From the NCBI GenBank assembly GCA_045105075.1, contig JBGCDD010000074.1, forward strand, positions 1 through 34,311: DNA of 34,311 nucleotides, given 5' to 3'. A program made the position numbers and the translations under genes. Below are positions 24,961-31,460 of the stretch, in pieces (the stretch's first letter is position 1; every line of letters begins with the position of its first letter). The notes under the pieces were generated by a model. The model made no database searches and had not been told where the DNA came from. It was given only the letters and a program-made list of their open reading frames with translations. The stretch is from JBGCDD01 sp045105075 (GTDB lineage: Bacteria > Pseudomonadota > Alphaproteobacteria > Rhodobacterales > Rhodobacteraceae).

Positions 24961-26511
24961 ATGAACGAACAAAGCCCCACATCAGCCCCCTCGCGCAGCG
25001 GTGGCCGCGCCGCACGCCGTGCTGCGCGCGCCGCGCCATTGGCCGAACATCTGCGCCCGATCCGCCCCGGCATGACCGGTGGGCGCTACAAACCGCTGAG
25101 CGACGCCGATGTGGCGCGCATTCACGGTGCCGCGCTGGATGCGCTGGAACAGATCGGGCTGGCCGACGCGCCCGAAAGTGGCATCGCCTATCTGACAGGT
25201 GCCGGTGCAATTCTGGGCGATGACGGGCGCATCCGCTTTCCGCGCGCGCTGGTTGAAGACACGATTGCGCGGGCCAACCGCTCGATCACTCTGCATGGAC
25301 GCGACCCGCATCACGATCTCGATCTGAGCGGTCAAAAGGTGCATTACGGCACCGCCGGTGCGGCGGTGAATATGGTCGATGTGACCGGGCGCAATTACCG
25401 CGAAAGCAATTTGCAGGATTTACACGACGCGGCCAAGATCTCGCAAGTATTGGATAACATTCATTTTCTGCAACGTCCAATCGTGGCGCGAGACGTTGTT
25501 GATAACCTCGAAATGGATCTGAACACGGTCTATGCCTGCACATCCGGCACACTGAAACACATCGGCACCTCGTTCACGGATCCCAGCTTTGTGGGTCCCG
25601 CCGTCGAGATGTTGCACATGATTGCCGGCGGCGAGGACGCCTGGCGCGCGCGCCCGTTCCTGAGCAATTCCAACTGCTTCGTGGTCCCGCCGATGAAATT
25701 CGCCACCGAAAGCTGTCAGGTGATGGAGGAATGCATCCGTCACGGCATGCCGGTGCTGCTGCTGTCGGCCGGTATGGCCGGGGCCACGGCGCCATCGACA
25801 GTGGCCGGCGCTATCGTACAGGCCACCGCAGAATGTCTCGCCGGACTGGTCTATGTGAATGCCATTGCACCGGGGCACCCGGCGATTTTCGGCACCTGGC
25901 CGTTTGGGCTTGATCTTCGCTCGGGCGCAATGACCGGCGGGTCGGGCGAACAGGCCCTGCTGACGGCGGGCTGTGCGCAGATGCACGCGTTTTACGATCT
26001 GCCCGGCGGTGCCGCCGCGGGCATTGCAGATTCCAAACTGCCCGACATGCAGGCCGGTTGGGAGCAAATGTGTTCCAATGTCATGGCTGGGCTGGCGGGT
26101 TTGAACATGGTCTATGAAGCTGCTGGAATGCACGCATCCTTGTTGGGCTTTTGCCATGAATCGCTGATTGTGGGCGATGATCTGATCGGTCAGGCGATGC
26201 GCTGCGTGCGCGGCATTGAGGTCACGGACGAGACCATGGCGCTAGATCAGATTGCCGCCGTGTGCCAGGGCGGGCCTGGGCATTATCTGGGCACCGAACA
26301 AACGCTGGGCCGGATGGAGGCCGATCACGTCTATCCCAAGCTGGGCGATCGTTCATCGCCAAAGGAATGGGATGAAAAGGGCAAACCTGACCTGATGGCA
26401 AAGGCCACCGCGCGCAAGGAAGAAATCCTGGGCGCCCCCTCAGCGGCGCGCTTTGCCCCCGATCTTGATGCCGCGATCCGCACCAAATTCAACATTTACC
26501 TGTCCAGTTGA
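24961..26511 (+). CDS. MttB superfamily (trimethylamine methyltransferase family) protein, non-pyrrolysine
   Basis: The product has 516 residues from ATG 24961. The Arg/Ala-rich start (RSGGRAARRAARAA) is typical of alphaproteobacterial members. The barrel domain covers the rest: AGAILGDDGRIRFPRALVED, GTAGAAVNMVDV, LLSAGMAGATAPSTVAGAI, MTGGSGEQALLTAGCAQM. The frame is continuous with no internal TAG, so pyrrolysine is absent; such members (MtgB and relatives) demethylate quaternary amines such as glycine betaine and pass the methyl to a corrinoid protein. No corrinoid protein or reactivase gene is adjacent, and the substrate is unknown. The start has no clear ribosome site. Confidence 0.88.
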   Translation: MNEQSPTSAPSRSGGRAARRAARAAPLAEHLRPIRPGMTGGRYKPLSDADVARIHGAALDALEQIGLADAPESGIAYLTGAGAILGDDGRIRFPRALVEDTIARANRSITLHGRDPHHDLDLSGQKVHYGTAGAAVNMVDVTGRNYRESNLQDLHDAAKISQVLDNIHFLQRPIVARDVVDNLEMDLNTVYACTSGTLKHIGTSFTDPSFVGPAVEMLHMIAGGEDAWRARPFLSNSNCFVVPPMKFATESCQVMEECIRHGMPVLLLSAGMAGATAPSTVAGAIVQATAECLAGLVYVNAIAPGHPAIFGTWPFGLDLRSGAMTGGSGEQALLTAGCAQMHAFYDLPGGAAAGIADSKLPDMQAGWEQMCSNVMAGLAGLNMVYEAAGMHASLLGFCHESLIVGDDLIGQAMRCVRGIEVTDETMALDQIAAVCQGGPGHYLGTEQTLGRMEADHVYPKLGDRSSPKEWDEKGKPDLMAKATARKEEILGAPSAARFAPDLDAAIRTKFNIYLSS

Positions 26512-26518
26512 CCCCAGC

Positions 26519-26558
26519 GGCGCCCGGTCTCCATTGTGAAAACCGGGCGCCTGCTTTT
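26519..26558 (+). terminator. Intrinsic terminator after the MttB-family gene
   Basis: GGCGCCCGGT (26519-26528) pairs perfectly with ACCGGGCGCC (26542-26551), a 10-bp stem with a 13-nt loop. It is followed by TGCTTTTG, beginning 7 nt after the stop codon. Confidence 0.75.
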
Positions 26559-26647
26559 GCGGCGTGACAGAGCCGCGCGGACTGGCTGGCAAGACATCCG
26601 CGCGACGCCCCGCAAAAGTGCTCAGAGGTTTACCCCCGTGCCTCGGG

Positions 26648-26881
26648 TCAGCTGCGTGGCATCATGCCCGCATCCTGCGCTGCGGCCACTTCATCGCCGT
26701 CCAGCGCGCCATCAGCATTCACATCCATCGCAGTGAACGTGTCGGTGCTGATCTCGGGAAACACCGCCTGCACCTCGTCCAGGGTCAGCATGCCATCGCC
26801 GTTGGCATCCGCCTCGGTGGCGGCATAGGCCGCAACGGACAATCCCAGAACAGCAACAACGCTCAGCAAAGTGGTTTTCAT
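26648..26881 (-). CDS. Small secreted EF-hand protein
   Basis: The product has 77 residues from ATG 26881, with GGGAGA upstream. A signal peptide (about 1-20, ending AAYAA) is followed by two EF-hand loops: DANGDGMLTLDE and DVNADGALDGDE, with Asp at positions 1, 3 and 5 and Glu at 12. The mature protein is about 57 residues, predicted to be periplasmic or secreted and calcium-binding. It is divergent from the sigma factor gene across 257 bp. No catalytic function is implied; it may buffer or sense calcium. Confidence 0.85.
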   Translation of the reverse strand: MKTTLLSVVAVLGLSVAAYAATEADANGDGMLTLDEVQAVFPEISTDTFTAMDVNADGALDGDEVAAAQDAGMMPRS

Positions 26882-27138
26882 AGTCTTTCTCCCATCTAGG
26901 TTTGCGAAAGCACCACCCGGCGCCTTCCCCTAAGCAGACGTTTGAAAACGGCTTTGCGTCCCTGTGAGCAGCGCCTTGTCCCGCCACGCGCCAAAGCCCG
27001 CCGAATGCGCCCTGCGCGCTGCGCAAGGGCTTGCCGAAAAAGCGCGCGGGCCTTTGCTCGGCGGAAAAGCCCCGTCTTTTATGCGCGCCGCGCACGCGTA
27101 AGTAAGAGGGAACTGATCCTGAAACAGGAGACCCCGCG

Positions 27139-27642
27139 ATGTTGTCTGACCCTTTTTCCACCCTGATGACCGCGCTGCACCGACGTGCCCGCCATCTGTG
27201 TTCTTGCCCGCATGAGGCCGCAGATCTGGCCCAAGAGGCCGCGCTTCGGGTGTGGCGCCAGACCCGGAACGGCACGGTTCCCGATGATCTTGAAGCCTAT
27301 GCGATGGTGACTTTGAGCAATCTGGCACGCTCGCGCTGGCGTATGCGACGCGATACCTGTGAATTGGACGACAACATGGCCAGCATACCACCCGACGCCC
27401 CCGCTCGCATCGCCTGCGCCGAACTGCGCGCCGCCATGGCCCGCCTGCCCCGCGCCCAAGGCCGGTTGATGGAACTGGTGGCCGCCGGTGAGACCAGCCC
27501 CGTCGAATTGGCAAAACTGACGGAACAGCCGCTGGGCACCGTGATGTCACGTTTGGCCCGTGCGCGCGCGCGATTGCGCGCCGATCTGGACCTTGGCGCA
27601 ACGGCGCCGTCATCGACGCTGTACGACAGCACCCAACTCTAG
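27139..27642 (+). CDS. ECF-type RNA polymerase sigma factor
   Basis: The product has 167 residues from ATG 27139, with CAGGAG upstream. Region 2 (about 8-75) has HEAADLAQEAALRVWRQ, the -10-recognition helix DLxQE. Region 4 (about 105-155) has LTEQPLGTVMSRLARARARL, the -35-binding helix-turn-helix. Regions 1 and 3 are missing, as in ECF sigmas. No anti-sigma factor is visible on either side, which is unusual. It lies between secreted-protein genes and could control them, but no shared promoter motif was confirmed. Confidence 0.85.
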   Translation: MLSDPFSTLMTALHRRARHLCSCPHEAADLAQEAALRVWRQTRNGTVPDDLEAYAMVTLSNLARSRWRMRRDTCELDDNMASIPPDAPARIACAELRAAMARLPRAQGRLMELVAAGETSPVELAKLTEQPLGTVMSRLARARARLRADLDLGATAPSSTLYDSTQL

Positions 27643-27813
27643 GGCGCTGTGCGCGATCACAAAATATCGAAAACTGGGTCGGATTGCGGGCCAGTTTGAC
27701 CACCGCAGATGGCCCTAGACCTGCGCGCAGAACCGGGCGCCCGGCGCAATGTCGCAGTGGCCGGTCCGGGTGGCATGGCCCGGCCCCAATGGGCCAGGCC
27801 AAAAATCGTCAGC

Positions 27814-28797
27814 CTAGAACAGGAAGTCGACGCCGTTGATGTCGTTGAGATCAACACCGGTCAACGTGATGCGCACGCCCTGCCCGTCTTCGATCACCAC
27901 GTCATTGCCGTTTTGAACCATGTGATTGGTCTTGAGGTCAAAGTAGCCAGTGATCTCGGACAAACCGCGCAGATCAACGTCTTCGGCGTCATCCGTGGCG
28001 TCAAAGTCGGTGACAATGTTCTTGCCATAGCCGTCTTTGAACACAAACCGATCCGAACCAGCGCCGCCGGTCGCGGTGTCATTGCCTTCGCCGACATCGA
28101 TCTTGTCGTTGCCGCCGCCGCCATTGACAAGATCCTTGCCCGAGTTGCCCTGCAGCGTGTCATCGCCGACACCACCGTTGATATCGTCACGACCACCGCC
28201 GCCGCGCAGATCATCCTCACCAGCGCCACCGGTCACAGTGTCATCACCGGCACCGGCAAACACACGGTCATCGCCTTTGCCTGTGTCCACAATATCGTCA
28301 CCAGCCTTGGCCCGAATGATATCGTCGCCAAGCAGGTTCAGCGCCGCGCCATCGCCGACCAGGCTGCCTTGCACGATCATGTCGTCGCCCGTGCTGAGAA
28401 ACAGGATCCAGTCCTCTTTCATGAAATGGTCTTCGATCGCAAACATATCGCCGTTTGGTTCGGTGAAGAATTCGTCGTAAAAATTGGTCAGCGCAAAACT
28501 GGCCATATCCAGATCAAAATCCACGAACTTCAAACGCCCGCCACTGTCGACCTTGAAAATGACCTCATCGATCGTGCCGGTGATGATGTAGGGTTGGTTG
28601 AACAGCGTTCCAAAGCTCAGATCTGACCCAGTCGCCGTGAAACTCGCCTCGGACGCTCCAAAAAAGCCGGTTCCCGAAAACCCGGTCCCGTCAAAGTCGC
28701 CGCCCGGCGCACCGTCGATGAAAATAATCTCAAACGCTTCGAACACGTCCGCAAAAGTGAGGCTGCCATCCTTGGGAAGTCGCAGACTGATTGCCAT
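27814..28797 (-). CDS. RTX calcium-binding secreted protein (copy 1)
   Basis: The product has 327 residues from ATG 28797. An N-terminal domain of about 150 residues has no family I recognise, apart from its likeness to the other RTX protein in the window. About 160-260 hold glycine- and aspartate-rich nonapeptide repeats (GGxGxDxxx), for example GAGDDTVTGGAGEDDLRGGG. They form a calcium-binding parallel beta-roll. The C-terminal about 60 residues end in hydrophobic VDFLF, consistent with type I secretion without a Sec signal; no transporter is in the window. It is the second gene of a tandem pair, 170 bp after copy 2. Confidence 0.88.
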   Translation of the reverse strand: MAISLRLPKDGSLTFADVFEAFEIIFIDGAPGGDFDGTGFSGTGFFGASEASFTATGSDLSFGTLFNQPYIITGTIDEVIFKVDSGGRLKFVDFDLDMASFALTNFYDEFFTEPNGDMFAIEDHFMKEDWILFLSTGDDMIVQGSLVGDGAALNLLGDDIIRAKAGDDIVDTGKGDDRVFAGAGDDTVTGGAGEDDLRGGGGRDDINGGVGDDTLQGNSGKDLVNGGGGNDKIDVGEGNDTATGGAGSDRFVFKDGYGKNIVTDFDATDDAEDVDLRGLSEITGYFDLKTNHMVQNGNDVVIEDGQGVRITLTGVDLNDINGVDFLF

Positions 28798-28934
28798 AAT
28801 TTTTTACCCTTGTTAACTTGAGTGACCCGATCGAAACCCAAACCGGGCCTTGCACAGGTCTCGTTAGGTCGCCACAGACGACCGCTTAACACAACATTTA
28901 CAGTATTTCGGCCTTAGTCCAATTGTCGAACCGC

Positions 28935-28958
28935 GGCAAGCTTGTTGTCTGGCTTGCC
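28935..28958 (-). terminator. Possible hairpin after RTX copy 2
   Basis: GGCAAGC and GCTTGCC form a 7-bp stem with a 10-nt loop, 10 nt beyond the stop of RTX copy 2. There is no T run, so this is weak; it may only dampen read-through into copy 1. Confidence 0.35.
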
Positions 28959-28967
28959 TGGCCGGAT

Positions 28968-29939
28968 CTAAAATACGAAATCCCCCGCGCCCAGGGTCGC
29001 AATGTCCACCGCAAACAAGGTGATTTCAACGTTGGCGCCGTCATCGATCACAACTTTGCCACCCACCTGCGTCATATGGTTGGCCTTGAGATCGCCAAAG
29101 CCTTTGATGGCCGTCACATTCGAAAGGTCGATCTTTTCGTCGTTGTTGCGGGCGTTGAAATCCAGAATCCGGTCCTTGTCTGCGAAATTGTTGAACACGA
29201 AAATGTCCGCGCCCAGACCGCCCTCCAGGGTATCATTGCCGGTGCCGCCGTTCAAAAGATCGCTGCCACCGCCGCCGAACAATGTGTCACGCCCGGCATC
29301 GCCGAACCGCTGATCAGCCCCTTTGCCCGCCCCGCCAATCAACTCGTCATTGCCATTGCCACCCAGCAATCTGTCGTTGGCACGACCGCCATCCAGAATG
29401 TCAGCGCCTTTGCCACCGAGCACCTTGTCGTTGCCATTGCCGGAAAACAGGTTGTCATTGCCGCCGCGACCAAAGATCACATCATTGCCCAGCAGGTTGA
29501 AAACCGCACCATCTGTGCTGATTGCGGAGCTTGCATTGGCAATGTCATCCCCATTGCCGAGCAGAATGCGCCAGGTTTGCGCCTGTAGAAACGACTCGAT
29601 TGCCAGGGGCGACATCCCCGATTCATCCGCAAAGACAATCGGTGCAAAAGCGGCCATATTGATGTTCACATTTTCGAAAGTGACCGTACCGGCCCCATTG
29701 AACGTGATCGTATCAATAATTCCCGACGTCAGCGTCGGTACGCCTCCAATCAGCGTCAGCGCAAAACCGCTGCCCGTGACTTCGAAACTGCCCGGAGCAC
29801 CATCAAAGACACCCGAGCCGAAGAACGAATTTGGAGTCACTGACGGTACGCTGGCATCGACGGCCAAGAAATCAATAATTCCAAAAAGATCTGTCGCTGA
29901 AAAAACGCCTGAAGCAGGCATAGTCACTTTAATAACCAC
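28968..29939 (-). CDS. RTX calcium-binding secreted protein (copy 2)
   Basis: The product has 323 residues. The start is GTG 29939, with a strong AGGAGT site 5 nt upstream. It has the same plan as copy 1: an N-terminal domain of about 150 residues (MxIxxxxPxxGxxxxxDxF start, then GSFEVTGSGF and SGIIDTITFN); Gly-Asp repeats at about 165-245 (GGNGNDELIGGAG and others); and a C-terminal module containing DLKANHMTQ, matching DLKTNHMVQ in copy 1, and ending AGDFVF. No Sec signal is present; type I secretion is inferred. The diverged sequence but matched layout indicates an old duplication. Confidence 0.88.
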   Translation of the reverse strand: MVIKVTMPASGVFSATDLFGIIDFLAVDASVPSVTPNSFFGSGVFDGAPGSFEVTGSGFALTLIGGVPTLTSGIIDTITFNGAGTVTFENVNINMAAFAPIVFADESGMSPLAIESFLQAQTWRILLGNGDDIANASSAISTDGAVFNLLGNDVIFGRGGNDNLFSGNGNDKVLGGKGADILDGGRANDRLLGGNGNDELIGGAGKGADQRFGDAGRDTLFGGGGSDLLNGGTGNDTLEGGLGADIFVFNNFADKDRILDFNARNNDEKIDLSNVTAIKGFGDLKANHMTQVGGKVVIDDGANVEITLFAVDIATLGAGDFVF

Positions 29940-30024
29940 GTTGCACTCCTATGAAATCCTTCGTGGCGCAGTATGCCATGTTCATCATACAAATGGGAAC
30001 ACATCCCTGTCAAAGCTGTCGAAA

Positions 30025-30051
30025 CTGGTCAGCGCGCTGGACCCTGACCAG
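30025..30051 (-). terminator. Candidate terminator of the VPLPA-CTERM gene
   Basis: On the minus strand CTGGTCAG pairs perfectly with CTGACCAG (8-bp stem, 11-nt loop), followed by TTTCG. It begins 20 nt after the stop codon. Confidence 0.5.
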
Positions 30052-30071
30052 ATCATGTACAGCGACGTTGG

Positions 30072-30740
30072 TCAGGCTTTGGCGCGACGGCGGCGGGCGG
30101 CGGCAAGGCCACCCAAGCCGGCGATCATCAACCAGCCAGCGGCTGGCAGTGGCACGGGGGCGACGTCCAGACCGGCAACGCGGTAACCGTCAACGTCGAA
30201 AAACCCATTTGCTGTGGTGGCGATCAGATAGCGGTATGTGCCAGAAAGACCCACATTTACAGTGCCTTCAATGCCCACGCCCTGACCTGACGCCAAAAGC
30301 GACGACACGCCGGTCAAACAACCAACGCCACCCGAAGTACAGTTCACGACACTGCCGTCATTGGTGCCGTAGATGCGGTAATCATCAGTCGCGCTGGCCA
30401 GCGACAAGGTGATCGAGCTCATCTCCGCGTCGCGGCCAAAATCAAACACCAGCGCTTCGTCGTCGAAAATGTTATCCAGCTGGTTGATGTCAAAGGTGCC
30501 CGTGTTCACGCCCAATCCGGCGCCATTTTGGTTGACCTGAGGCGCGGGCGGCTGCTGCGTGTTGATCGCTGTGGCCGTCACGGAATAGCTGTTGGAGACG
30601 TCGTTGAACACTTCGTCAGTGCCCAGGTTCGTACCGCCCAACGGAAACAACGGGCCGGTAAAGTCAAACGTTGCAGCGCTCGCGGCGCCGGTCGTCAATG
30701 CCAGGGCCGCGGCCCCCAAGAAAACTGTGAAACGTGTCAT
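30072..30740 (-). CDS. VPLPA-CTERM sorting domain-containing surface protein
   Basis: The product has 222 residues from ATG 30740. A Sec signal peptide (about 1-22, AAALALTTGAASA) leads a beta-rich exported domain (about 25-190) with one Cys pair (VVNCTSGGVGCLTG). The C-terminal tripartite signal is VPLPAAGWLMIAGLGGL followed by AAARRRRAKA. This is the VPLPA variant of PEP-CTERM, recognised by an exosortase; no exosortase is in the window. Such proteins are linked to exopolysaccharide or cell-surface matrix. The function of the exported domain is unknown. Its upstream region, 30741-31215, is rich in short repeated motifs. Confidence 0.92.
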   Translation of the reverse strand: MTRFTVFLGAAALALTTGAASAATFDFTGPLFPLGGTNLGTDEVFNDVSNSYSVTATAINTQQPPAPQVNQNGAGLGVNTGTFDINQLDNIFDDEALVFDFGRDAEMSSITLSLASATDDYRIYGTNDGSVVNCTSGGVGCLTGVSSLLASGQGVGIEGTVNVGLSGTYRYLIATTANGFFDVDGYRVAGLDVAPVPLPAAGWLMIAGLGGLAAARRRRAKA

Positions 30741-31215
30741 GTCATACTCGCAATGTTTATCAATTGAGTTGGTTCAGATCATGTTTCCCAAAGCACATAT
30801 GCCGTGCTCATAGCCCGCCGTGGTTGTGCCAGAGTTTCGCCGCAGTTTGTGAAAATCTTGTCTTAAATGAGACGATTGTCGCCGGCTGTAGTAACAATCA
30901 TTGGCGGACCGCGGCGATCGTCAGGACATTGCTCAGCGCGCAGAAACAATCGTCTTTCCGGATTGGAAACAGCCTCAGGTCTGCTGGTGGACTGTTGTGG
31001 TTTTACCGACGACTCACTGTGTGTCATCGGTCATTTGCTGGCAAATCATTGAACCCGACAAAGGTACGGAGCATTTGTGCCAAAACGATCAAGCGGCGCC
31101 CGATAGGACTAGCAAATTCGCTAAAAACGCCCCGGACTTCGGATGGAAGTTTTGCAAATTCCACTTTGCAAATCGCAAATCAGCTAATTATGCAAACTCG
31201 GCCTGTAAAACCGCC
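30741..31215. promoter_or_regulatory. Long AT-richer non-coding region with repeated motifs
   Basis: This 475-bp stretch upstream of the CTERM gene has no convincing gene and is visibly more AT-rich than its neighbours. It contains a 10-bp inverted pair, AGACGATTGT (30870-30879) and ACAATCGTCT (30946-30955). It also contains the palindrome ATTTGC-TG-GCAAAT (31033-31046) and two TTTGCAAA octamers (31151-31158, 31165-31172), with further GCAAA half-sites at 31112, 31175 and 31192. It could be a multi-site control region for the CTERM gene. Confidence 0.45.
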
Positions 31216-31244
31216 AAAAAAATGGGGGCACGAGGCCCCCATTT
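31216..31244 (-). terminator. Intrinsic terminator of nrdJ transcript
   Basis: AAATGGGGGC (31220-31229) and GCCCCCATTT (31235-31244) form a perfect 10-bp stem with a 5-nt loop. On the minus strand it is followed by TTTTTT. It is the classic form and orientation for ending the nrdJ message. Confidence 0.85.
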
Positions 31245-31460
31245 GAGTTTCGCCGTTCAGGCTCCTTATGTTTACCGCCCGGTGTTTTTTTGCCTGCGGC
31301 CTGAACGTCGTCAGGGGCGAGCGCACCCGCCCCGTGTCTGTTGAAATGCGATAGGCATTTCGACGAGGAAGCGGCGATCGTTTGCGAAACAAACGATGAG
31401 AGCCACCCCTCTCTATTTGCGAAAAAGGCGACTTTGACCCAAGCCGCCCTTCTCAAATTC
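31245..31460 (-). other. 3' untranslated region of nrdJ with two extra hairpins
   Basis: Between the nrdJ stop and its terminator lie about 215 bases. They contain ATCGTTTG-CGAAA-CAAACGAT (31377-31397, 8-bp stem) and GAAATGC-GATAG-GCATTTC (31343-31361, 7-bp stem). Open frames crossing it run through the terminator and look accidental. It could yield a 3'-derived small RNA, which is speculative. Confidence 0.4.

Noticed and set aside
27709..28626. 305-residue plus-strand open frame opposite RTX copy 1
   Set aside because: It is an antisense shadow of the Gly-Asp repeats; low-complexity V/A/I pattern arises from reversed GGxGxD codons.
28801..28816. Second CtrA site near GTTAAC before RTX copy 1
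   Set aside because: Only one half-site is present; the other half (AAAA) does not match. A similar lone half-site lies at 12788-12793.
30734..31246. 170-residue plus-strand open frame upstream of the CTERM gene
   Set aside because: Its composition is unlike the neighbouring proteins, it starts inside the CTERM gene start and runs into the nrdJ terminator; no domain is recognisable.
31184..31456. 90-residue minus-strand frame after nrdJ
   Set aside because: It reads through the intrinsic terminator and both hairpins, and shows no recognisable domain.
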